From Clostridia bacterium (GTDB lineage Bacteria > Bacillota > Clostridia > Oscillospirales > CAG-272), in NCBI GenBank assembly GCA_017444735.1, contig JAFSWB010000026.1, forward strand, positions 1 to 47,878: 47,878 nt of DNA. The letters run 5' to 3'. Positions 1-6,681 of this stretch are shown piece after piece. The notes beneath the pieces are model-generated. The model ran no database searches and was not told where the DNA came from. It worked only from the letters and a program-made list of their open reading frames with translations. How positions within the stretch are numbered: position 1 is the first letter of the stretch; each line of letters starts with the position of its first letter. A program made the position numbers and the translations under genes.

Positions 1-45
1 CCCGACGACGGGCGCCCCTCTCTTAAAAACTTTTTCAGTTCCCCC

Positions 46-74
46 TTGACAATTTAACCGAGACATTATATAAT
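46..74 (+). promoter_or_regulatory. Sigma-A promoter of the SLH protein gene
   Basis: A perfect -35 TTGACA (46-51) is followed after exactly 17 bases by a perfect -10 TATAAT (69-74). The start codon at 111 lies 36 bases downstream, with a GGAGG ribosome-binding site 8 bases before it. This is the closest match to the sigma-A consensus in the window and predicts strong constitutive transcription of the surface protein. Confidence 0.9.
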
Positions 75-110
75 TTAACAAATGATAATTAAATACGGAG
101 GATATTCACA

Positions 111-1790
111 ATGAAAAAGATCATCGGAGTCGTTCTGACGGTCGCGCTTTTCCTCTCCGTTCTCTCGGCCGCGGCGTACGCCGACGGCGGGACGCCGGAC
201 CACGAGCACGAATACACGCCCGCCGTCACCGAGCCGACGTGTACGGAGGGCGGGTATACGACTTATACCTGCGAAGAGTGCGGCGACACGTATAAGGGAG
301 ACGAGACCGCCCCGCTCGGCCACGATTGGGGAGAGGGGACCGTCGTGAAAGAGGCGACGGAAAAATCGAAGGGTGAGAAAAAATTCGTCTGCTCGCGCTG
401 CGGAGAAGAGAAGGCGGAGGAGATCCCCCGCGCGACGCGCGAGCTCGTCGATTCGACGGCGTCGTTCAGGGACGTCGTGAAGACCGACTGGTTCGTCTCC
501 TCGGTCGATTACGTTCTGACGTACGGACTGATGGTCGGAACGAGCGCGACGAGGTTCGAGCCGGAATCGGGGATGACGCGCGCGATGATCGTCACCGTCC
601 TGTGGAGATACGAGGGCTCGCCCGTCGGCTTTGCGAATAATTTCAAGGACGTCCCGGCGGATCAGTGGTACGCTGACGCCGTCTCATGGGCGGGAGAAAA
701 CGGGATCGTCGCCGGAACGGGCGGCGGCAGGTACGAACCCGACGGGCTCGTCACGAGAGAACAGCTCGCGACGATAATGTACCGTTATACCGGATATATC
801 GGCAGTTCCGCCGAGCCGTCCGGCAATTTCGCCGATTTTTACGACGCCTCAAAGGTCAGCGATTGGGCGATCGACAGCTTGAAGTGGGCGGTCGCCGAGG
901 GGATCGTCCGCGGGTCGATCGATAACAGAGGAAGAGAGGTCCTCGCGCCCGAACAGAACGCGACGAGAGCCCAGTTCGCCACGATCCTGATGAGGTACTG
1001 CTCGCGGGACGAGTACGTCCACGCGTGGGGCGAGGGCGAGAGGGTCGCCGAGCCGACTTGTACCGAAAAGGGACGGACGAGATACGTCTGCGTCGACTGC
1101 GGCGCGGTGAAGAACGAGGCGATCTCCGCGCTCGGCCATATCAGGACGAACGTCAGAACGGTGACGGAGCCCACCTGCACGGCGAAGGGGGAGAGCAGCT
1201 ATTACTGCACCCGCTGTGAAAAAACGCTCACGGAGCCGATCGCCGCTCTCGGTCACTCATGGCGCGCCGCCACGTGCACGGCGCCCAAAACGTGCGGCCG
1301 GTGCGGATTGACGAGCGGTTCCGCGCTCGGTCACACCCTGACGGCGTTCTGCACGCGCTGCGACCACAACAACAGAGCGGACGCGGTAGGATATCTCAGA
1401 TCGGTCGCGGCGAAAGCCGGCGACGCGATCGACATCGGTTATTTCGAGAACGAGGAAGGAAACGTTCTTGTCCAGTTGTTTATGTCAAACGGGAACCCGG
1501 CTGTTCTGACCCTGACCGGCGGGGTCGGCGTGGTACTCGAGCTTGCCGACAAATCGAGCTACAGCTACGCCGTTTACGCGTTGGACAACGGTGAAGCCGT
1601 GCTTGTCATCGGCGGGAGCTATACTCCCGGTTCCGGCCCGTCGTTCCGGGCGAACAGTTATTCCACCGACGAACTTCACGCCCTGTCGGCTTTTGTCTCG
1701 TATACGACGCAGATCGCTATGTACTGTCTCGATACGGAGGTCCGCGCGCACACGTCCGACTATCTCGGACTCGGCGGGATCTACGGCTGA
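111..1790 (+). CDS. Secreted SLH-domain surface protein with CxxC ribbon repeats
   Basis: A 559-residue exported protein. Residues 1-24 form a Sec signal peptide ending AAYA before an Asp-Gly-Gly. Residues 118-297 hold three S-layer-homology modules (FRDV...WF, FKDVPADQWYADAV, then a more divergent third), each ending in the typical TR..-plus-RY pattern; such modules bind pyruvylated secondary cell-wall polymer. They are flanked on both sides by short cysteine repeats of the type PTCT..G...Y.C..CG......ALGH (about residues 35-106 and 303-420), a pattern seen in surface proteins of gut Clostridia. The last 140 residues resemble no family I recognise. The SLH block is internal rather than terminal, which is less usual. 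Role: probable cell-wall-attached structural or adhesive protein; ligand unknown. Confidence 0.85.
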   Translation: MKKIIGVVLTVALFLSVLSAAAYADGGTPDHEHEYTPAVTEPTCTEGGYTTYTCEECGDTYKGDETAPLGHDWGEGTVVKEATEKSKGEKKFVCSRCGEEKAEEIPRATRELVDSTASFRDVVKTDWFVSSVDYVLTYGLMVGTSATRFEPESGMTRAMIVTVLWRYEGSPVGFANNFKDVPADQWYADAVSWAGENGIVAGTGGGRYEPDGLVTREQLATIMYRYTGYIGSSAEPSGNFADFYDASKVSDWAIDSLKWAVAEGIVRGSIDNRGREVLAPEQNATRAQFATILMRYCSRDEYVHAWGEGERVAEPTCTEKGRTRYVCVDCGAVKNEAISALGHIRTNVRTVTEPTCTAKGESSYYCTRCEKTLTEPIAALGHSWRAATCTAPKTCGRCGLTSGSALGHTLTAFCTRCDHNNRADAVGYLRSVAAKAGDAIDIGYFENEEGNVLVQLFMSNGNPAVLTLTGGVGVVLELADKSSYSYAVYALDNGEAVLVIGGSYTPGSGPSFRANSYSTDELHALSAFVSYTTQIAMYCLDTEVRAHTSDYLGLGGIYG

Positions 1791-2256
1791 TAAAACTGTA
1801 AAAAAACGAAAAAATGCGGGGCTGTCGCAATTAGATACAGAATCGTCGTTCTTTGCCGCGTGAGGCGTACCGGCGTACTCCGCAAAAACTGCAACAGATC
1901 GGGTAACTTCCGTTACCCGGCGCATAAAATGAAAAAATCCGTAGGATTTTCTTCTCAAAAAAGAGATGAAAACCACGGATTTTTGTTTTATTCGGTTTTT
2001 AATCCGTACTTTTTCGATTTGCGCTAAGTGCGACAGACCCGTCGCTTTATGTGAGCGCCGTCAAAAAGACAGTACGTTTTCCCAGATTCGAAAACGAGAA
2101 TATAATGAACGGGAGCACATAGAGAATTTTTTTCAAGAAAAACCGAACCGAAAACGCTTCTTTCCCGTTTTAATAAACGAAGGGGTCAAAAGCGCAGTTT
2201 TCGATACCGAGGGGATCTGCGGACTCCGGACGCCGCGGTTTGTTTTTTATCACGCG
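1791..2256. other. Intergenic region with hairpins; possible decayed repeat
   Basis: About 470 bases with no convincing gene. Open frames here lack a ribosome-binding site and use codons unlike the real genes. It contains a short perfect hairpin (GGGTAAC 1901-1907 with GTTACCC 1912-1918) and a larger terminator-like hairpin listed separately. The stretch is AT-richer than neighbouring coding DNA. It could be a decayed mobile element or a family of intergenic repeats, but I cannot show that from this window. Confidence 0.4.
1933..1990 (+). terminator. Probable terminator after the SLH gene
   Basis: The arms AAAAATCCGT (1933-1942) and ACGGATTTTT (1975-1984) are perfect inverted repeats. An inner imperfect stem of TTTTCTTCTC with GAGATGAAAA surrounds an A-rich loop, and a T-rich tract follows. 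It sits 140 bases after the SLH stop codon, so a long 3' untranslated region is implied. Confidence 0.55.
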
Positions 2257-2267
2257 TGTGATATAAT
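2257..2267 (+). promoter_or_regulatory. Extended -10 promoter of first sigma-factor module
   Basis: TGATATAAT at 2259-2267 is a consensus -10 box with the upstream TG of extended -10 promoters. Only a weak TTGTTT lies 16 bases before it. It precedes the sigma-factor start by about 40 bases. It looks like a housekeeping promoter, so the module may be expressed constitutively in addition to any autoregulation. Confidence 0.55.
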
Positions 2268-2305
2268 CGATAATGTCAGAAAAACGCAGGGAGGTGATGG
2301 CGAGA

Positions 2306-2857
2306 ATGCTTTTCTTTTACATGTCGCTCGTTACTGCGGAGAGCGACAGGATCAAAGCGGCCCGGATTTACGAAAAATATTGCGGTGTCATGACGTACGT
2401 CGCCGAAATAACCCTCGGAGAGAAAAAAGACGCCGCGTCGGATATGGTCCATGAGGCGATGATCAAAATAATAGAAAAGCTTGACACGTACGATTTCAGC
2501 GACGAAAAGAAGACGAAGAGCCTTTGCTTAACGATAGTTAGGAACAAATGCCTCGATTTTCTTGAGAAAAAAGATGAAAACACCCTTTCGTTCGACGACC
2601 TCGGCGACGACGGCGAGGGTGACGGATCGGCTGAGGAGATCGTCATGTCGGAGGAAACGGTAAGCGCCGTAAGACGCGCCGTTGAATCGCTCGGCGACCG
2701 GTATAAAGATGTCTGCGTTCTGAAATTCGTCAACGGATATAAAGACGGAGAAATAGCGGAGATCCTCGGCGTCCCCGTTGGTACTGTGAAATCAAGGATC
2801 AATTACGCGAGAAAAAAACTTGTTCAGTTGATAAAGGAGGGCAGGTTCAATGAATGA
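2306..2857 (+). CDS. RNA polymerase sigma factor, ECF-like (sigma-70 family)
   Basis: A 183-residue sigma-70-family factor of ECF size. Region 2 spans roughly residues 20-85 (a helix with DMVHEAMIKIIEKLDTYDFS, then TIVRNKCLDFL). A short acidic linker rich in Asp/Glu follows, then region 4 with a helix-turn-helix near the end (YKDGEIAEILGVPVGTVKSR). The start is placed at 2306 because a near-perfect GGAGGTGAT (2290-2298) lies 7 bases before it; an in-frame ATG at 2273 has none and lies only 6 bases after the -10 box. The stop overlaps the next gene by 8 bases, so the two are translationally coupled. It presumably directs transcription of a small regulon in response to a signal passed by its membrane partner. 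DNA is AT-richer than the surrounding genes. Confidence 0.85.
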   Translation: MLFFYMSLVTAESDRIKAARIYEKYCGVMTYVAEITLGEKKDAASDMVHEAMIKIIEKLDTYDFSDEKKTKSLCLTIVRNKCLDFLEKKDENTLSFDDLGDDGEGDGSAEEIVMSEETVSAVRRAVESLGDRYKDVCVLKFVNGYKDGEIAEILGVPVGTVKSRINYARKKLVQLIKEGRFNE

Positions 2858-3758
2858 ATCGGTTAATAACGGACGTATCGACGTCATTATTACAAAAGCG
2901 TTTTCAAGCTATCAGGACGATTATCTCGACTCTCTCCCACCCGACGGGGAGCTTAACGGGAAATACCCGATCTCAGAAAAGGAACTCCGGTTTTTTGAAA
3001 GATTTCAGAAGAAAACGGAGAGGAGAAAGAAATACGGGAAACCGCTCCCCATTATTTATATGAGACGCGCCGCCGTCGCCGTTCTTATCGCTGTCCCCGT
3101 CTTTTTAGCCGTGTTTGTGATGAACGCGGGAGCCCGGACAACGGTCAAAAACGCGGCCGTAACAGATATTAACCCTGACAATAGTGCTGTCAGCGACGTA
3201 CTGAATACGCCTCCGAGTGCGGAAACGGAAGTAACGATTGCTTTTCCGAAGGTGAACAAATCGGGCGGAGCAATAATGGCGACGATCAGTTCTGAGAAAA
3301 TACCGCGGAATTTAAAGGATCTTTTCGACAAGGCGTATGCGGTCGTGTTGGGATATGTTGTGAATGATGAACGGGAAGAAACAGGCGACAGCGGTTTAAC
3401 ATTTTCATATTCCGACGTTGAAGCGGAGGCAGTGATTAAAGGAGAATTATCAACCGGCGAAGTGATTTGTATTGAAGAAACCGGGAAAAGAGGAGAAACC
3501 GCGGATTCATCGATCGGGGGAGTTCCTCTGCTTAGAAAGAATAACAGAGTTTTGTTATTCCTGAAAAGACCGTCGGGCAATCTGAATAATGATTTACCCG
3601 TTTACGGTATTGTCGGATGCTATTACGGGAAAATGTTTTTGGATGAAAATGATGTAGTCTATCCGGCTTCGTATTTTTCAAAAGAGGCGGACAATATCCC
3701 GGATTTTACAGAACAGGCTGCTTTAGATGAATTACTGCTGAAACTTAAGTCGGAGTGA
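2850..3758 (+). CDS. Membrane partner of sigma factor (putative anti-sigma/sensor)
   Basis: 302 residues. About 70 N-terminal residues are charged and predicted cytoplasmic, followed by one transmembrane helix (about 72-92) and an extracytoplasmic domain of some 200 residues. The start overlaps the sigma-factor stop by 8 bases and has AAAGGAGG upstream. Overlap with an ECF sigma gene plus this topology is the standard arrangement of anti-sigma factors, so that role is inferred. I see no zinc-type HxxxCxxC anti-sigma motif. The outer domain has a pattern (DVEAEAVIKGE, then RVLLFLKRP) that recurs in the partner protein at 34245-35051. What it senses is unknown. Confidence 0.7.
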   Translation: MNESVNNGRIDVIITKAFSSYQDDYLDSLPPDGELNGKYPISEKELRFFERFQKKTERRKKYGKPLPIIYMRRAAVAVLIAVPVFLAVFVMNAGARTTVKNAAVTDINPDNSAVSDVLNTPPSAETEVTIAFPKVNKSGGAIMATISSEKIPRNLKDLFDKAYAVVLGYVVNDEREETGDSGLTFSYSDVEAEAVIKGELSTGEVICIEETGKRGETADSSIGGVPLLRKNNRVLLFLKRPSGNLNNDLPVYGIVGCYYGKMFLDENDVVYPASYFSKEADNIPDFTEQAALDELLLKLKSE

Positions 3759-3852
3759 ACAAACGAACCGCCTGCAAAGCTCCATAATCTGATAAGCGAG
3801 CTGAAAAAAGAGATGCGGGTGAGCCCGCGGAAAAGTGACTGAAAAATCTCCG

Positions 3853-3900
3853 ACGAAAAAAGTGCTCCGGTCCGAAACGGGACCGGAGCGCGGTTTTTTT
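3853..3900. terminator. Bidirectional terminator between converging operons
   Basis: GCTCCGGTCC (3864-3873) and GGACCGGAGC (3880-3889) form a perfect 10-bp stem with a 6-base loop. A run of eight T follows on the plus strand, and the A-run before the stem gives a T-run on the minus strand. It therefore can end both the sigma-factor operon (+) and the lic operon (-). Confidence 0.85.
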
Positions 3901-3910
3901 TCGCCTTTTT

Positions 3911-4879
3911 TTATTTCGCTTTCTTCGTGAAGATCGTCTTGAAGTCCGCTGCGGCGAAAATGCTGCACACGAGGACGACGACGGCGCAGATCACGGTGAA
4001 GAACGTGATCTCCGTCTTCTGAGAATACGAAGGATCGATGAGATAATAGAGATTGCCGAAGATCATCGCCCACGCCGCGTAGCTGACGTTGAGGGCCATC
4101 GACTTTGACGCGCCGATCTTGGCGATCGCTCTGTAGTAGAAGAGATACGACGCCGTGGCGAACAGTCCCGCGATCACGATGACCGGGACGAGCCAGCCGT
4201 TCGAGAAGAGGCCGACCGCGCGGCCCCACGCGTTATCTCTGACGATGACGCTGAGGACGGGGAGGACCGCCGCGCCGTAGACGACGGCGGACGTCGTCTG
4301 ACGGATCATCAGAGCGCCCTCGTCGGAGACGTCTCCGTCGCGGAGGCACTTCGCGAGGATGACCGCCTCGATGCCCCAGCCGAACGAGCAGAGGAGCGTT
4401 CCGACGACGCCGAGGAGGATGTTTTCGGCTTTGATATCAGTCGAATAGAAGAGGCCGAACACGCCCGCGAGCGTCGCGAGGAGGAAGAGCCACTGATACC
4501 ATTTCATCTTTTCCTTGAGGAAGATGAAGGCGAGGACGGCTCCGATGGCGGGGAAGACGGTGCTCGCCGCCGCGCCGATCGCGTAACCGAGGTTCTGGAC
4601 GGTCATGACGTAACCGGTCATTCCGACGGGTCCGCCGATGATCGCGGCGATGACGACCCACTTGCCGCTCTTCGTCTTGAAGAGGGAGCGGAACACGTCG
4701 GGGAGCTTGCCGCGCACGCCGTTGTAGATCCACGAGAAGAGCGCGGAGAAGGTGTCGTGCAAAAACGCGGTGATAAGAGTCGCGAGGATCATCGACTCGA
4801 GCGGGTTGAGGTCGAACGCTTTGTTGAGGGCCACCGTTTCGAGTCCCCACGTGATACCGGCTAAAATTCCTGCAAACAT
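3911..4879 (-). CDS. licB: DMT-superfamily permease, LicB-like (choline uptake)
   Basis: 322 residues with about ten hydrophobic segments arranged as two EamA-type halves (GITWGLETVALNKAF near the start and FGWGIEAVILAKCL near residue 170), typical of the drug/metabolite transporter superfamily. It is the last gene of a five-gene operon, directly after choline kinase and cytidylyltransferase homologues, which is the lic gene set known from Haemophilus and Streptococcus. In those bacteria LicB is the high-affinity choline permease, so choline import is the inferred role. The ribosome-binding site AAAGGAG lies 10 bases before the ATG. Substrate is assigned by context; the DMT fold alone would fit many small molecules. 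Confidence 0.75.
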   Translation of the reverse strand: MFAGILAGITWGLETVALNKAFDLNPLESMILATLITAFLHDTFSALFSWIYNGVRGKLPDVFRSLFKTKSGKWVVIAAIIGGPVGMTGYVMTVQNLGYAIGAAASTVFPAIGAVLAFIFLKEKMKWYQWLFLLATLAGVFGLFYSTDIKAENILLGVVGTLLCSFGWGIEAVILAKCLRDGDVSDEGALMIRQTTSAVVYGAAVLPVLSVIVRDNAWGRAVGLFSNGWLVPVIVIAGLFATASYLFYYRAIAKIGASKSMALNVSYAAWAMIFGNLYYLIDPSYSQKTEITFFTVICAVVVLVCSIFAAADFKTIFTKKAK

Positions 4880-4903
4880 AACTGTTGTTCTCCTTTGTTC
4901 TTT

Positions 4904-5800
4904 TTACAGCGCCTCGAAGGCGTCGATATTCGTGATCATGCGGGCGTATCTCTCCTGCGCCCAGTCCTCCATCGGCTGCCCGTCGAAGGGGACGCGGGTC
5001 TTCGCCCAGAGCGTCCAGAGGAAGTCGACGTAGATCTTGTTGGCGAGAAAGTGGCGGAGCTCGCCGACGTCCGGCTCGTGGCCGAGATACGCGGTGAGGA
5101 GCTTTTTGTCCCATTCCGCGTCGAAGCCCGCCTCGATGGAGACGTCGGAGACGTCCCACATTCCGTCGTTCATCCCGGCGTATTCCCAGTCGATGAGATA
5201 GAGGCGGTCGCCGCTCTCGACCCAGTTCTCGCAGAGCGGGTCGTTGTGGCACGGCACCTTCTTCGGCGCGACGGTGCGGTCGATCTCTTCCTTTATCTTC
5301 ATCACGCGCGCCTTCTGTTCGTCGTAGTCGTCGAACATCGGCACGTTCTGGTCGGCGATGATCTTTTCGTAGCTCGCCGCCATGTCGAAGACCTCGAACG
5401 GGACGCCCGTGTCCTCTCCGCAGTCATGGATCCTGCGGTAGATCGCGGCGGCGAGACGGACGCGGCGGTCGTCGTGGAACGCGTCGGCGCTCATCGTGAC
5501 GGCGTCCTTTATGTACTCCGTGACCTTCGAGCCGTCGGGACCGAAGTAGAGCATCTGCGCGTCGACGCCGAGGCGGCAGGCGAGCGTCGTGCTCTTTTTC
5601 TCGTCGGAACGGACGATCATCTCCTCCGTCCCCTCCCCGGGGATGCGGACGACGTACTCCCGTCCGTCTTCGAGGACGACGTGATACGTGTGGTTGGTGA
5701 GTCCTCCCATCCTCTCGACGGACGAATACCCGTCGACGCCGAGGACGAGGCGAAGAAGCTCCTTAATCTTCGGAAGGTCTTCCTTTACGATCTCTTTCAT
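4904..5800 (-). CDS. licA: Choline kinase, LicA-like
   Basis: 298 residues of the aminoglycoside-phosphotransferase/choline-kinase fold. The catalytic loop is CHNDPLCEN (His185, Asn186, Asp187, Asn192), and the metal-binding motif is LIDWEYAGMND with Asp204; this pair of motifs is characteristic of LicA choline kinases. It would transfer phosphate from ATP to choline in the cytoplasm, making phosphocholine for LicC. AAAGGAGT lies 9 bases before the start. The gene starts four bases after the stop of licC, so the two are co-translated. Ethanolamine cannot be excluded as a substrate. Confidence 0.85.
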   Translation of the reverse strand: MKEIVKEDLPKIKELLRLVLGVDGYSSVERMGGLTNHTYHVVLEDGREYVVRIPGEGTEEMIVRSDEKKSTTLACRLGVDAQMLYFGPDGSKVTEYIKDAVTMSADAFHDDRRVRLAAAIYRRIHDCGEDTGVPFEVFDMAASYEKIIADQNVPMFDDYDEQKARVMKIKEEIDRTVAPKKVPCHNDPLCENWVESGDRLYLIDWEYAGMNDGMWDVSDVSIEAGFDAEWDKKLLTAYLGHEPDVGELRHFLANKIYVDFLWTLWAKTRVPFDGQPMEDWAQERYARMITNIDAFEAL

Positions 5801-5804
5801 CTGT

Positions 5805-6677
5805 TCAGCACTCCTTTATCGATTTATCCGCATAGTCGTATGCGTAGCGTTTGCCTTTTGCCGTGAAGGTGAATCCCGCCGCCGCGAAATCGGCGCCTTT
5901 GACCGATTTCAGATCGACGAGATCGCGTTCCCTGACGCCGAGCTCCTCGGCGCACGCCCTGAGGATCGGCGAGCGGGCGTCGTCGGCGTAGGACGGATCG
6001 AACTGCCGCAGCTCGTCGAGCGTGTCGAACTCGAAGATCACGCCGGGGGCATATTTCCTTATCTTCATTTTCAGCTCGTCGAGATGCGCCGCGTATATCG
6101 ACTCCCAGAGGAGCCCCGCCGTCTCCGGCCTGTCGTAGATCTCCCCGAGGATCGCTTTGAAGCGGCGGCTGAATTCCTCGTCCCAGAACGTGTGACCGAG
6201 CATATACCACGCGTCCCGTCCGCCGACCGTTACCGAGTCGACGAAGCCGTCCGCGTCCTCCGTCATACACCACTCCGCCGTCTGTCCCTCGGCGTATTCG
6301 GCGGCGTAGTACGCGCCGTCGACCTCGCTCTCGAACGGGTTTTCGGTGAAATAGTTGTCGGCGGAACAGACGTAGGCGTTCCTTAAATAAGTCTCCGCCG
6401 CGCGGATGCTCGAATTGTTGTTGCGGACGAGATACTCCGCGTTGTGAACGAGGGTCACGCCGAGCTTTTCCCTGAGGTAGGAGAACTGTTCGCTCTTGTA
6501 GCCGGTCACGACGACGATCTCGGGGACGCCCGCCTCTTTCAGCTGGCGGATCTGCCTCTCGATCAGCACCTCGCCTCTCACCTCGATCAGCGCCTTCGGC
6601 TTCTCGTATGAGAGCGGGGCGAAGCGGGAGGACGTTCCCGCCGCCATTATGACCGCGCAGTCGACTTTGTTTTTCAT
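5805..6677 (-). CDS. licC: Phosphocholine cytidylyltransferase, LicC-like, with extra C-terminal segment
   Basis: 290 residues. Nucleotidyltransferase fold: MAAGTSSRFAPLSYEKPKAL at residues 11-30 is the NTP-binding loop with Lys28, and SADNYF around Asp107 is the metal-binding site. The order of motifs, including WESIYAAHLDELK and FEFDTLDELRQF, follows pneumococcal LicC. It would make CDP-choline from CTP and phosphocholine. The ATG at 6677 is chosen because GGAGG lies 11 bases upstream and conserved sequence starts here; a TTG at 6698 would be inside that ribosome-binding region. Residues 231-290 go beyond the usual LicC end and contain a small basic/aromatic domain I do not recognise. Confidence 0.85.
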   Translation of the reverse strand: MKNKVDCAVIMAAGTSSRFAPLSYEKPKALIEVRGEVLIERQIRQLKEAGVPEIVVVTGYKSEQFSYLREKLGVTLVHNAEYLVRNNNSSIRAAETYLRNAYVCSADNYFTENPFESEVDGAYYAAEYAEGQTAEWCMTEDADGFVDSVTVGGRDAWYMLGHTFWDEEFSRRFKAILGEIYDRPETAGLLWESIYAAHLDELKMKIRKYAPGVIFEFDTLDELRQFDPSYADDARSPILRACAEELGVRERDLVDLKSVKGADFAAAGFTFTAKGKRYAYDYADKSIKEC

Positions 6678-6681
6678 CGTG

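Noticed and set aside
1966..2454. Plus-strand open frame before the first sigma factor
   Set aside because: It overlaps the sigma gene in another frame, has no ribosome-binding site and runs through the promoter.
4895..5866. Plus-strand open frame opposite the choline kinase
   Set aside because: Antisense to a gene with intact kinase motifs; composition typical of a reverse-complement shadow.
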